Of a stretch of 64,000 nt of DNA, positions 1-10,500 are shown one piece after another. Position 1 is the first letter of the stretch, and each line of letters opens with the position of its first letter. The DNA is from an uncultured Carboxylicivirga sp. (GTDB lineage: Bacteria; Bacteroidota; Bacteroidia; Bacteroidales; Marinilabiliaceae): NCBI RefSeq assembly GCF_963668385.1, contig NZ_OY764327.1:1860001-1924000 (forward strand). The letters run 5' to 3'. Under the pieces are notes generated by a model, which did not search any database, was not told the DNA's origin, and worked only from the letters and a program-made list of their open reading frames with translations. The position numbers and the translations under genes were made by a program.

Positions 1-909
1 TCACAGAGCACCGGTATTGTTAAACTTCCAACAACCAATTCAACAATTAAAACATTTGCTATTGATGATAAATTAATTATTTATCCCAATGGTGATAAGC
101 TCGATGTGTGGGATATTGATAAGAATAGTATAGTAAAATCTTATCCATTTTCTACCCCGCAGGCTGTTAGATGTATTGGGGTAAGTGATAGTCTTCGTTA
201 TATATGTTATGGCACCACCGATGGGCAGTTGGTGATCTTATCAAACGATTTTCAGAAAATTATTTATGACGAGCAAGTTAGTGAAAAAAGTATTACTAGC
301 CTGGCCTTTATAGATGATATGTTTAAGCTTTTGGTAGGATGCAATGGAGGTCAGGTTTACGAGTTGGATTTATTGAACCTTGAACCACCTAAACTATTTT
401 TTACGGGTATTGACGAGATTACTTCAATCAATTATTCAAATCAATTGGGATATATTTCTATCTCAGGAGGCAATCAAATAAATATTTTTAAAGATCATTC
501 AGGAGAATGGCTAACATCTTTTAGTATTAAAAAAGGATGGGTGCGAGAAACAAAGTTTGAAGCATCGAATAAAAGACTTTTTGCTGTGGGTGATGATGGA
601 ATGTTGAGAGAATGGAAGATAGGCGAAGATGATAATTTTGTTTTGATAAGAAGTAATCGTGTGTCGGCAAATTGGTTGTTGTCTCTCGATGTTGGAAATG
701 CCGGAGATGTTATTGCTACAGGTGGTCTAAATCATAACCTGCAAGCGCTAATAAAATTTGGTCAGTACGATATCAAATTAAAGGGGCCTTTACTCCAAAC
801 TAAAATCATTCAGGATAATGAGCGGCAAATTAAATTAGTTTGTTGTGTTTATGGTGTGGGTATTCAAATTGTGTCTTTAAACCATATGAAATTTAAAAGT
901 TTATACTAA
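1..909 (+). CDS. WD40-like beta-propeller protein, C-terminal part (cut by window start)
   Basis: The frame is open from base 1, so the gene begins outside the window; the first in-frame GTG at 106 lies inside the repeat domain and is unlikely to be the true start. The visible ~300 residues show WD40-like blades, with turns such as 'DVWDID' and 'LREWKIG' and alternating short beta strands. No catalytic motif is visible. The stop is followed directly by the ATG of the next gene, so the two are probably co-transcribed. In Bacteroidota such propellers often form the C-terminal half of larger proteins (caspase-like, CHAT or TPR fusions); the missing N-terminus decides which. Function unknown. Confidence 0.6.
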   Translation, partial: SQSTGIVKLPTTNSTIKTFAIDDKLIIYPNGDKLDVWDIDKNSIVKSYPFSTPQAVRCIGVSDSLRYICYGTTDGQLVILSNDFQKIIYDEQVSEKSITSLAFIDDMFKLLVGCNGGQVYELDLLNLEPPKLFFTGIDEITSINYSNQLGYISISGGNQINIFKDHSGEWLTSFSIKKGWVRETKFEASNKRLFAVGDDGMLREWKIGEDDNFVLIRSNRVSANWLLSLDVGNAGDVIATGGLNHNLQALIKFGQYDIKLKGPLLQTKIIQDNERQIKLVCCVYGVGIQIVSLNHMKFKSLY

Positions 910-2133
910 ATGAGATTACGTAACTATTTATTGTTGATTTTATTCTTTAACGTGTGTAGTAATATAGTAGCTCAGGTAGATTTCAGACCGGGTTATATTA
1001 TTACAAATTCACTAGATACAGTAACAGGTTTATTGGATTATAGAGGTGATGTTAGAAACATGAAGGTCTGCAGTTTTAAAGAAAACGAAACCGGAGATGT
1101 TATACAATATAAACCTACCGATATTTATGGTTATCGATTTGAGAGTGGAAAGTACTATGTGTCAAAATACCTGGAGGATAAAAGCGTTAAGGATACTGTT
1201 TTTGTTGAGTTTTTGCTAAAGGGTATTTATAATCTTTATTTTTATAAAAATCCAAATTACTTAGCTTATTATATCGATTCGAGGGATGGAGGTCTGCTTG
1301 TTTTAGATAATGATGAGATGATCATTGAGAAAAAAGGAACAAAATATGTTAAGCATAGTAATAGATATATTGGACTTCTGAGATATACTTTTAACGACTG
1401 CCCCGAAATACAAAGAGATATTGTTGGGGCTTCGTTGTCGCATAAATCATTGATTAACATTACAAAAAAATATCACGAATACAAGTGTGATGGGGAGCAA
1501 TGCATCATTTATGAGAAAAAAATACCTGTTTTAACGGTGGATATTGAGCCTTTCGTGGGATATTCTTTATCTAAAATGAGCCTTAAACAATTAGGTGTTG
1601 TAGAAGATATGGATTTAGATTTGAGTCACTCCTTTAGTTATGGACTTGCATTAAATCTGAATCTTCCTAGGTTCAATGAAAAGATGTCCGTAGCATTTAA
1701 TTTTCAGATGAATGATGATAATTACTATGGAACATCTTTTATTGATCACAATAGAGTATACAACGATAAATATTACTGCGACATTAAAACAAAATCGTTG
1801 TTGACTGGCATTGAACTTAGATATACCTACCCTAAAGGAAACTTTCGTCCGGAGTTGTTTATTGGAGGTTGTTTCAATTATCTTTTAGATAGTGATATGA
1901 GTTTGACTAAGGAATCGGTTGTTAATGATCGTGTAATTACAAAGAAAGATCAGCTTGATTTTTTGAATAATTCAAATAGAGGATTAACTGGTGGAGTAGG
2001 GCTCAAGTACAGGTTATTTAACAAGGTAAATGTGTTTAATAGGCTAAGGTGTGTTTATGTAAATGAAAAACAAAAACATGAAGTGAAGCTAAACACGGTT
2101 TCATATTGTTTGTCGATGGGGGTAATCTTATAA
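910..2133 (+). CDS. Predicted outer-membrane beta-barrel protein
   Basis: 407 aa with a clear Sec signal peptide (positively charged start, hydrophobic LLLILFFNV core, cleavage after 'SNIVAQ'). Residues ~25-190 form a globular part. From ~200 the sequence becomes a run of amphipathic strands ('VDIEPFVGYSLSKMSL', 'SYGLALNLNL', 'SLLTGIELRYTY') ending in 'SYCLSMGVIL', as in small OprF/PorT-like barrels of Bacteroidota. It starts directly after the stop of the propeller gene and is followed 9 bp later by a TIG lipoprotein, so it probably belongs to one surface-exposed operon. Role not known. Confidence 0.6.
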   Translation: MRLRNYLLLILFFNVCSNIVAQVDFRPGYIITNSLDTVTGLLDYRGDVRNMKVCSFKENETGDVIQYKPTDIYGYRFESGKYYVSKYLEDKSVKDTVFVEFLLKGIYNLYFYKNPNYLAYYIDSRDGGLLVLDNDEMIIEKKGTKYVKHSNRYIGLLRYTFNDCPEIQRDIVGASLSHKSLINITKKYHEYKCDGEQCIIYEKKIPVLTVDIEPFVGYSLSKMSLKQLGVVEDMDLDLSHSFSYGLALNLNLPRFNEKMSVAFNFQMNDDNYYGTSFIDHNRVYNDKYYCDIKTKSLLTGIELRYTYPKGNFRPELFIGGCFNYLLDSDMSLTKESVVNDRVITKKDQLDFLNNSNRGLTGGVGLKYRLFNKVNVFNRLRCVYVNEKQKHEVKLNTVSYCLSMGVIL

Positions 2134-2142
2134 TTTGATCAA

Positions 2143-4620
2143 ATGCGTTACTATTCATATATCATTATTAGTATTTGTTTTTTACTTCATAGTTGCCAGA
2201 AAGACTATCAAAAATCAGAAGCATTTGTTCTTTCAACCAAGGATGTAGCATATGAGGGAAACACAACAAATGGTGTTACCTTTTCAGCATCCATTGTGCT
2301 TGAAAGTGAAAATGAAATATTGGAACAGGGTTTTGTGATTGATTTAGAAGGTCAACCCACTATCGATGATGAAGTGCTTCGTGTTAAGGAAGTAAGTAAC
2401 AAGGCCTATTCGTTGCAGTACGATAACGTACTTGTTCCCGACACAACCTATTATGTAAGAAGTTTTTTAAAAACACAAAAATATATAGTATATGGTAACC
2501 AGGTAGAATTTTATTCAAATGGTTCCCAGGCACCTGTTATATCTAAAATAGAACCTTCAGTGGTGTTTTGGTTAGATACAGTTTTGATAACAGGAGCAAA
2601 TTTTGATAAGTATGGTAAAAAAAATATCATCAGTTTTAATGGTATGAATGTTCCATATGTTTGGTTTAATAAAGATTCAATCAAAGTTATTGTACCGCCT
2701 AGCTTAAATGTAAAGGAGAGTTATGTTACCGTCAGTGTTTATGGCAATAAATCTGAAGGAGCTGAATTTCAATTGCAAAAGCCTTTAGTTTCAGGAATTA
2801 ATAAAACAGAGGGGCAATATCCGGATACCATAATGATACAAGGCGAAAATCTATCTGAGTTTTACGGACAGTTGTATTGGGGAGAGGAAATACTAAAACC
2901 ACTAAAAATTAATCCAATTCAGAATCCCTACTTAAGGAGAGACAGATTGTACTTTCGAGTGCCTTTTATGGGCGATGAGCTGGATGTTGATTTGAAATAT
3001 TATCAAGTTGGTGATGTTTCTACTGTGAATCAAACTTTTCATTATAATGAACAGAAAATAACAGGGGTCTCATTAGACAGTATGTTTCTTCATGATAGTA
3101 TTACTGTATATGGTAAAAATATTGATTTTCTCAAAGCAAATTTTGAACTGCTATTGGGAGGGCAGAAATGTCAAGTGGTTGATGTTTGGAAAGATAGTGT
3201 GAAAGTTTTTTTTAGTGGATATTATGGTCAATCTGAAGCTTCAGAATTTGAAATAGAAGGTATAATAACAGATAGTAAAGAAAAGAGTATTTATAAAAAA
3301 TCAATTAAGCATAGGGATCCGTATGTAAGAGTAGTTGGAGCAGATAACCTGACTTATATGGATGAATTAGAGATTGCTGTAAAAGGTGTGCTTAGTTATG
3401 GAAATACAAAATATTATATCTATAATGATAAAGATGAATTAATATTAAGTAATTATTATTACGGATCAGAGATAAAATTATCGGAAGATATAATTCCAGG
3501 AAATTATTCATTAGAGATTAAGTGTTATTCAAGGACTTCAAATCGTGTTAATTTTAAAGTAAATAGACCCATTGTTACTTCATTTCCTAATGGTTCAATA
3601 AAAAAAGGTGAGGTGTTAAGAATTGAAGGTGCTTATTTGCCACGAAATAGTTCATTTTATCGGTTAAGGCATCTTGAAAGTAATTTGACTTTTGAAAGAC
3701 CTTGGTTTGGGAGTGAGGAAAATATAAATGATTACTATACAACAAATCTCATTGGTAAAGGGCAATATCAATTGGAATTCGTATTTGGTAATGAGGTTTA
3801 CTCAACTGATAATATTTTTACTTTGGAAGATAATTTTAGTTATCAAATCTCTTGTGATAGGATCGAAAATGAGATGGTCGGCAAGGTTTGTTTTGCGAAG
3901 GATGATAAGTTATATTATCTATTGCGAGATGAAGCTGCGATGCGTATTATTGATATAAATACAGGGAAAGTAGAAAAAAAGCATACTAATATTAGACTTG
4001 CAGATAGCTATATTCCGGGGTCGTTATATCCTGAGTATTGTATATTCCCAACAATTATTGATGATAAAATTTATATAACAAATAACTATCGCTTGGTTGA
4101 ATTTAACTTTGATTCAATGGATTGGGATCAGGTAGCCGTTGTTGCAGATAATGATAGTGTCGTGAGAACTGCCAATGTTAATAATCAATTGGTTGTTAAT
4201 ACGAAGGATAATAAGATTCTAAAATATAACGGATCATGGGAAGAAATGGGAGAGTTGAATCTGGATTATTATACATGGGGAATTGGGGATTACCTTTATA
4301 CTGGGTTTAACAATTCCTTTCAAAAAATATCATTGAATAATTTTGATGATTATACCTCAATAATTTCGCCTTTTTATAGGTTTGGATATTACTATGCGTT
4401 CAGGCATCTTTTTATTTACAATAATGAGTTATATGAGTGTTTCAACGGGAATTATAATCTGGAGATAGCACGATTATCTCCAACAAACGATTCATTTACC
4501 AAACTTGATCCAAGTATTATTTCTGATGATACAATATTAACTCGCTTTTTCTCAGATGTTAATGGAGATGTATATTACTTGGTTAATAATGTTATTTATA
4601 AATTCACTCCAAATGAATAA
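2143..4620 (+). CDS. IPT/TIG-repeat surface lipoprotein with C-terminal propeller-like region
   Basis: 825 aa. The N-terminus is a lipoprotein signal with a lipobox ending in 'LLHSC' (Cys ~18). Residues ~25-125 resemble the FN3-like domain of Bacteroidota lipoproteins ('TTYYVRSFLKTQ', 'VYGNQVEF'). Residues ~130-560 hold IPT/TIG-type Ig folds, recognisable from 'PVISKIEPSVVFWLDTVLIT' and 'GANF' and repeated 'I.G.NL' motifs. The last ~230 residues have spaced 'DDKLYYL', 'DDKIYIT' and 'DNKILKYN' strands like a Kelch/propeller. The stop codon overlaps the ATG of the next gene. Probably anchored to the outer membrane and ligand-binding; the ligand is unknown. The lipoprotein at 5329 is a paralog with the same order of domains. 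Confidence 0.65.
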   Translation: MRYYSYIIISICFLLHSCQKDYQKSEAFVLSTKDVAYEGNTTNGVTFSASIVLESENEILEQGFVIDLEGQPTIDDEVLRVKEVSNKAYSLQYDNVLVPDTTYYVRSFLKTQKYIVYGNQVEFYSNGSQAPVISKIEPSVVFWLDTVLITGANFDKYGKKNIISFNGMNVPYVWFNKDSIKVIVPPSLNVKESYVTVSVYGNKSEGAEFQLQKPLVSGINKTEGQYPDTIMIQGENLSEFYGQLYWGEEILKPLKINPIQNPYLRRDRLYFRVPFMGDELDVDLKYYQVGDVSTVNQTFHYNEQKITGVSLDSMFLHDSITVYGKNIDFLKANFELLLGGQKCQVVDVWKDSVKVFFSGYYGQSEASEFEIEGIITDSKEKSIYKKSIKHRDPYVRVVGADNLTYMDELEIAVKGVLSYGNTKYYIYNDKDELILSNYYYGSEIKLSEDIIPGNYSLEIKCYSRTSNRVNFKVNRPIVTSFPNGSIKKGEVLRIEGAYLPRNSSFYRLRHLESNLTFERPWFGSEENINDYYTTNLIGKGQYQLEFVFGNEVYSTDNIFTLEDNFSYQISCDRIENEMVGKVCFAKDDKLYYLLRDEAAMRIIDINTGKVEKKHTNIRLADSYIPGSLYPEYCIFPTIIDDKIYITNNYRLVEFNFDSMDWDQVAVVADNDSVVRTANVNNQLVVNTKDNKILKYNGSWEEMGELNLDYYTWGIGDYLYTGFNNSFQKISLNNFDDYTSIISPFYRFGYYYAFRHLFIYNNELYECFNGNYNLEIARLSPTNDSFTKLDPSIISDDTILTRFFSDVNGDVYYLVNNVIYKFTPNE

Positions 4621-5308
4621 AATAAAAGTAGTATCGGTGCTGTTGTTTATCAGTGCTGTATTTATAAGTAATTGTAATGCTCAACTTCTGGAAACCCGTC
4701 ATATTATTAGTGTAACAGGTGGGTATGGATCATTGTCGGGGAGTGGTAGTGATAATATGTTTTTTCCATCAGGAGTGGATCAGTCGGGTTATAATATTGA
4801 TATATCATACGAGCATAAGGTTTATTCCTGGTTGTCAGGAGGAGCTACTTTAGGGTATTACAAATTTAATGACCCATCAGTAACAGGTGGTTTTGCTCAA
4901 ATTATATCTAACGGAGGCGATTTTCTTTGTATAGGGCCACAATTGAATATTCATTCTCCTTTTAAAGGCTTTGGATGGTTAAATAATATGCGTTTGGGTA
5001 TTGCATTGGCTCCACAAATACATTTCTACTCGGGTAAAAGAACGGTTTTTATTGAAAACGTAATTGTACCTCTGGATTTAGAAAGTGTAACTAAACCAGT
5101 GTTGCAAATGACTGATTCGAGTCGTGGTTTTAGTTTTAAAATAAGTCCGGAAGCATATTTGCGAGTATCTCAGCGTATCGGAGTTAAATTGTCATATATG
5201 ATTCAATATTCAGATATGTTTACGGGTTATGATAATGAAAGTGTTTTTACAAAATCGTTAATGGGAGGTTTAATAATAACACTTGGTAACGATCGACATA
5301 TTTTTTAA
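4613..5308 (+). CDS. Small outer-membrane beta-barrel protein
   Basis: 231 aa from ATG 4613, which overlaps the previous stop (4618-4620). This start gives a classic signal peptide, 'MNKIKVVSVLLFISAVFISN', cleaved after 'NCNAQ'; upstream in-frame codons lie inside the preceding gene. The mature part has Gly/aromatic-rich strands ('ISVTGGYGSLSGSGSDNMFF', 'LSGGATLGYYKF', 'GGLIITLGND') typical of an 8-stranded barrel. It sits between two TIG lipoproteins and may pair with one of them at the outer membrane. Specific function unknown. Confidence 0.6.
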   Translation: MNKIKVVSVLLFISAVFISNCNAQLLETRHIISVTGGYGSLSGSGSDNMFFPSGVDQSGYNIDISYEHKVYSWLSGGATLGYYKFNDPSVTGGFAQIISNGGDFLCIGPQLNIHSPFKGFGWLNNMRLGIALAPQIHFYSGKRTVFIENVIVPLDLESVTKPVLQMTDSSRGFSFKISPEAYLRVSQRIGVKLSYMIQYSDMFTGYDNESVFTKSLMGGLIITLGNDRHIF

Positions 5309-5328
5309 TAGAACACTCTTTTAACGTC

Positions 5329-7341
5329 ATGCAATTCAAAATGAAGAGCCTTGTTTATATCGTATGTTTGTTGTTGTTGCTTTTATCTTGTAATGAAGAA
5401 AAGCAATCGGAGTTGCCACTTTTGCTCACTAAAGATGTTAGTGATATTACTGAAGAAGGGGCTTGGTTTTCAGCAAGAGTTATTAATGATTATAAATCGG
5501 ATGTGATTGAATATGGATTTGTGTGGAGCAACCAGGAAAATCCTGTAATAGAAAAAGATGAAAAATATGTGATATACGAAACTTTCAATGGAGGAGATTT
5601 TGGACAACAAATAACAACTTCTTTAAAAAAGGGAGAAATCTATTATATGCGTAGCTATATGCAAACTAAAAGTGCTCTTATATATGGTAATCAGGTTGAA
5701 TTTGTAAGCAAGGGAAGTGGGGCTCCTGTTATTGAGGATTTTAATCCTAAAAAAGGTAACTTAAACGATACTGTAATTATTACTGGGCAAAATTTTAGTT
5801 ATGTATTGATTAATAATATTGTAAAATTTAACTCATCTTACGCTAGGATTCTAAAGGTTACACAGGATACAATAATTACAATAGTACCTCGATGGTTAAG
5901 TGGTGTAAAATCTGATTTATCGGTAACTGTACTGGACAATAAAGCGATTGCAGATCATCAATTTGAACTCATTTTACCAGAGATACAAGATTTAACTCCT
6001 AAAGAAGGAAATTTTGAAACGCAGGTTACCATTAATTGTGAAAATTTATCTGATACAAATTCACTAAAGGTTTTTTTCGATGAATTTGAGGCAGATATAA
6101 TCGATGTTTCAGCTAAGCAGATTGTAGTAAATGTACCAGATGATTTAAATAAAACGAGTTCAGAAATGCGAGTGGAAATGAATGGTTTTCCTGTTACTGC
6201 AGCAGAACGGTTTGAATTACTTCCTGTTAAATTGTCTCAATTTTTCCCTAAGATTGCGGTTACTGGTAATACAATTGTAATTCAGGGAGAGAATTTTAGT
6301 CCGCTTCCTCAAAACAATTTAGTTTATCTAGGAAATATCCAAGTCGAAGTTGTAAAGGCTAGTTCTAACGAGCTAGAAATTAAATTACCCTTACAGGATG
6401 ACGTAATTTATCCTTCCCGAAACGTTACTATATCGGTAGAAGTTGCGGAGGAAAAGCCTACTTTTGATGCTAACCTAATGATCAATGATCAATGGTTTAG
6501 GCTTAATAATGCGCCAGAAGAGTTGTTTTCATCAAATTTAGGGTATTCTGATCTTCATTGTTTTTCGGATGAAAATAAGGCTTATTTAGGATTAAATGAT
6601 AATAATATATTCTTTGAATATGATCCCATACAAGATACCTGGAAAAAGTTAAGAGACTTTCCTGGTGAAAGCCGATTTTATGGAGTTGGATTTGTTATTG
6701 ATAATAACGTGTTTTTTGGAACAGGTATTTCCACTTATCCCAAACGTGTTTATTATAAGGATTGGTGGAAATATAATATTCAGGATAATATATGGACACA
6801 ACTTCAAGATTTTAAAGGCAAAGAACGATGTGCAGCAATTGCTTACACAGCTGATAATATAGGTTACATTGGAACAGGAAGTGGTAGTGGAATAATTGAA
6901 TATTTCACTGATGTTTGGAAGTATGATGAGGTGATAGATGATTGGTCTATGGTAGCAGATTATCCTGAAGAGATGTTTCATGGAGTAGCATTATCTGCAG
7001 GTACAAGTGCTTATGTAGGTTTAGGTAGGTGTTTTGCTACGGATGTTAATTACATGTATCAGTATAATTCGGAGAACGATAGTTGGAGTAAATTGCCTGA
7101 TTTTCCTCAAGGTGGTGAGGATAATAGATCTATAGGTTTTGTAATAGATGGTCAGATATATGTTTCTATAGGATACTGGAATTCGTTTTACTGTTATAAT
7201 GAGTCTTCGAAATGGTGGACAAGTATTGAGCAGCCAGATTTTTTTGATAATAGAGATGCTATTGCTTTTAGTTTAAATGGGAAGGGATATGTTGGATTAG
7301 GAATGAACAATTGGATGTGGGAATATGACCCTTCCAGATAA
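5329..7341 (+). CDS. IPT/TIG and Kelch-repeat surface lipoprotein
   Basis: 670 aa from ATG 5329; an in-frame ATG at 5341 is equally possible. Lipobox 'LLLLLSC' with Cys ~21. Domains: FN3-like (~30-118; 'YYMRSYMQT', 'YGNQVEF'), three IPT/TIG domains (~120-380; 'PVIEDFNPKKGNLNDTVIIT', 'IQDLTPKEGNFETQVTI'), then a Kelch beta-propeller (~385-670) with repeated 'W..L.DFPG..R...' blades such as 'DTWKKLRDFPGESRFYGVGF' and 'DSWSKLPDFPQ', ending 'YVGLGMNNWMWEYD'. Kelch lipoproteins of this build are common near SusC/D-like loci, but none is seen here. A cell-surface binding role is inferred from architecture only. Confidence 0.7.
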   Translation: MQFKMKSLVYIVCLLLLLLSCNEEKQSELPLLLTKDVSDITEEGAWFSARVINDYKSDVIEYGFVWSNQENPVIEKDEKYVIYETFNGGDFGQQITTSLKKGEIYYMRSYMQTKSALIYGNQVEFVSKGSGAPVIEDFNPKKGNLNDTVIITGQNFSYVLINNIVKFNSSYARILKVTQDTIITIVPRWLSGVKSDLSVTVLDNKAIADHQFELILPEIQDLTPKEGNFETQVTINCENLSDTNSLKVFFDEFEADIIDVSAKQIVVNVPDDLNKTSSEMRVEMNGFPVTAAERFELLPVKLSQFFPKIAVTGNTIVIQGENFSPLPQNNLVYLGNIQVEVVKASSNELEIKLPLQDDVIYPSRNVTISVEVAEEKPTFDANLMINDQWFRLNNAPEELFSSNLGYSDLHCFSDENKAYLGLNDNNIFFEYDPIQDTWKKLRDFPGESRFYGVGFVIDNNVFFGTGISTYPKRVYYKDWWKYNIQDNIWTQLQDFKGKERCAAIAYTADNIGYIGTGSGSGIIEYFTDVWKYDEVIDDWSMVADYPEEMFHGVALSAGTSAYVGLGRCFATDVNYMYQYNSENDSWSKLPDFPQGGEDNRSIGFVIDGQIYVSIGYWNSFYCYNESSKWWTSIEQPDFFDNRDAIAFSLNGKGYVGLGMNNWMWEYDPSR

Positions 7342-7514
7342 TAAAATTGATGGTATTAATATGTGATTTTGGGACTAATTTTTCAGTGTTAAACGCAAAT
7401 ATTTAGGAAGAATTGATCTTATATAATAGGTATTTTGCGTATAAATATTGATAACTCTTTATGAACTTCTAAAGCTTATACTTATCTTTATTAAGAAAGG
7501 AAAAAATAGAAGTT

Positions 7515-10500
7515 ATTAAGAGATACACTACATATAAGCATTTTATTCTACTACTAATACTTATAGTAGGGATAGGATACAGATCTTATGCTCAGCCGCA
7601 AGAGATGAAATTTAAGTATTTCAATCAAAAAGAAGGGCTGTCTAATACTTTTATTACTTCAATAGTTAAAGATTCCACCGGATACATTTGGGTAGGTACA
7701 ATAAATGGCCTGAATCGGTTTGATGGTAGCATATTTAAATCGTATTACGATAATGTGAAGGACTCAACTCAACTTCGTAACTACTCAATAACTGATTTAT
7801 TAATAGATAAAAAAGGAACTTTATGGGTGGCAACACTAAATGGATTACATTCATACAATAAATTAGAAGATAATTTTAAAAGATATCGCTTTAATTCTTC
7901 AGTAATAAATAATGAATCAGTAATTGTTGAAGGTATCTCAACCGATTCTTATGGCGATATGTATGTAAGTGTTGGATCGGTTATTTATAAGTATAATGAA
8001 GCAACCGATGTTTTAGATCCTTATTTGGATATAAGAAATGGTTTGATAACTAATTTTGTGTTTGATAAGAATGGAAATATTTGGATAGGGGCAATAGAGA
8101 GTGGTTTATTTTATTTTGAGTCGGATTCAAATATTTTAAAGAAATTTCCCATTGGCTCACCACCTTCAGCATCTCCAAGTATGAATGTGCAGAAAGTACT
8201 GCTTAAAAATGATGTTGTTTGGTTAGCTACACGAGGTAAGGGATTAGTATCATACAATATAAAGGAACAGGTATTTAAACAACATCCGATAAACCAACCC
8301 GATACAGAGCATATTATTGATATAATGATTGATAATTCAAATCAGCTATGGACCATAGATTATACAGGATTAAAGTTGTTTGATGAAAAATCAGATACTT
8401 TTTATGGATATTATTATTATGGAGAGGATCCACAGAGTATAAGGCCGTCTCCTTCTGTTATTTTTCAGGATGACCAAGATAATATTTGGGTAGGACATAA
8501 TGGTGAGGGATTAGGTTTAAGAGTTCCTCCGAGTGGATTTCATCACATTTCAAATAATCATGCCGAGTATTGGCACCTTGATCAGGCCGGAGTGAACTCA
8601 ATAACAAAAGATGGGAAGGGAAATTTATGGATTGCTAATAGTAGGCCTGGTATTAGCATATTTAATTACGAGCAAAATAAGATCGAAGAAAAATGGTATC
8701 AACCTGGAGTTGCTGGCTGTTTGGGAAGTGGGACCGTATTTTGCCTTTTTACAGATAGCGAGAAACAAGTTTGGGTAGGTACTTACGAAGGTGGTTTGGC
8801 CAGATATGAAGAGAAGAGTGCTTCATTTATAAGTTTTAAGAATGATGAGTCAGATTCAACAACTATTTCATCAAATGATGTTCGTTTTATTGATGAAGAT
8901 AGGGATGGTAATCTATGGATGGTAACATATGGGAAAGGAGTAGATAAGTTAGAAGGGAAACAAATGCAATTTACACATTTTAATCCTGATAATTCTGGAT
9001 TGGCTAATCCCTATGTCAATACAATTTTATGTGCTGAAAATGGAGACTTATGGGCAGGAACAGTTTGGGGATTAAGTTGTAAGGTGAACGGTGAAAGCCA
9101 ATTCGAAAATTTCTATTTTAACTCTAATGATTCAAATACAATTAGCAGTAATAATGTGTTTGTACTATTCGAAGATAGTAGACATCATATTTGGGTTGGT
9201 ACCGATAATGGTTTGAATTGTTATAAAAAGAATGAGCAGAATTTTCATCGTGTGGTACATAAATCGTTAAAAACAACTATTTGTGGTATTCAAGAAGATG
9301 ATAATGGCAATATTTGGGTTAGTACTTATAATGGAATTGTTAAAATAAATGTTAATACAACTGAAATTCAGTTGTTCGATGGGATAGAGGTACTTGGAAA
9401 TAATAGTCTAATTCCTAGATCATCATTCAAATCTGAAGATGGTAGAATTTATTTTGGAGGAACAAAAGGAATAACCCATTTTGAGCCCAAGGAAGTTCAA
9501 ACCAATATTCATGCTCCAGATGTTGTATTAACCAATTTGTATGTATTGAACCAAAGTACGGATGTTAATGATTCAACATCAATTATAAATAAAAACATCA
9601 ATTATACTGATTATTTTGAAGTGGATTATGAAGATAAAATTATAACCTTCGAATATCTTGGACTTTCTTATAATAATCCAGCTGATAATGTATATAAATA
9701 CAAATTAGAAGGATTACATGAGGATTGGCAAGGACCAACAAAACAAACGTCTGTAAGTTTTACAAATTTGTCCGCTGGAACTTATACATTTTATGTAAAT
9801 GCTGCTAATAACAATGGAGTATGGAATCAGCTAGGTAAGAAAATTACCTTTAGGGTTAAACCACCTTGGTATCGAACTACCGGATCTATTATTGTGATAC
9901 TATTGTTTGTATTGCTGTTAATTTGGGGTGTTTTAAATGTTCATTCTTTAAGAATCCGTCGTCATAGAAAACTTTTAGCTATTCAGGTTCATGAAAAAAC
10001 AAGTGCATTAAGACAGACAAACGATGAACTCTTAGTTCAAACTGAAAATTTAGACTATATAAATAAGTTATTGGAAAATCAATCGAAGATATTAAGTGAG
10101 AAAACAAAAGAATTGGAAGCTAGTAATCTTAGGTTATCAGAACTTAATAAAACCAAAGATCAAATGTTTTCAATTATTTCACATGACTTAATTGGTCCAT
10201 TTAATACAATTTTGGGGATGACAGATTTGCTTATGGCTGCTCAGGGAAAAGGAGAATCTAAAGAACGTGCATCACTGGCTCATAATGTTAATTTATCAGC
10301 CAGTAGAATATTTGAATTATTGCAAAACTTATTGCTTTGGGCTAAGAGTCAAACGCAAGAAGTTAAGATTTTAAGTGAGGATTTTAATGTTAGGATACCA
10401 GTAGAGGAATCAATAGAGTTTTTGCATGAAGCTATGGTTCAAAAAAGTATCCAATTAAATTTATTATGTGATGAGGATTTAATTGCGTATGGAGATGTGG

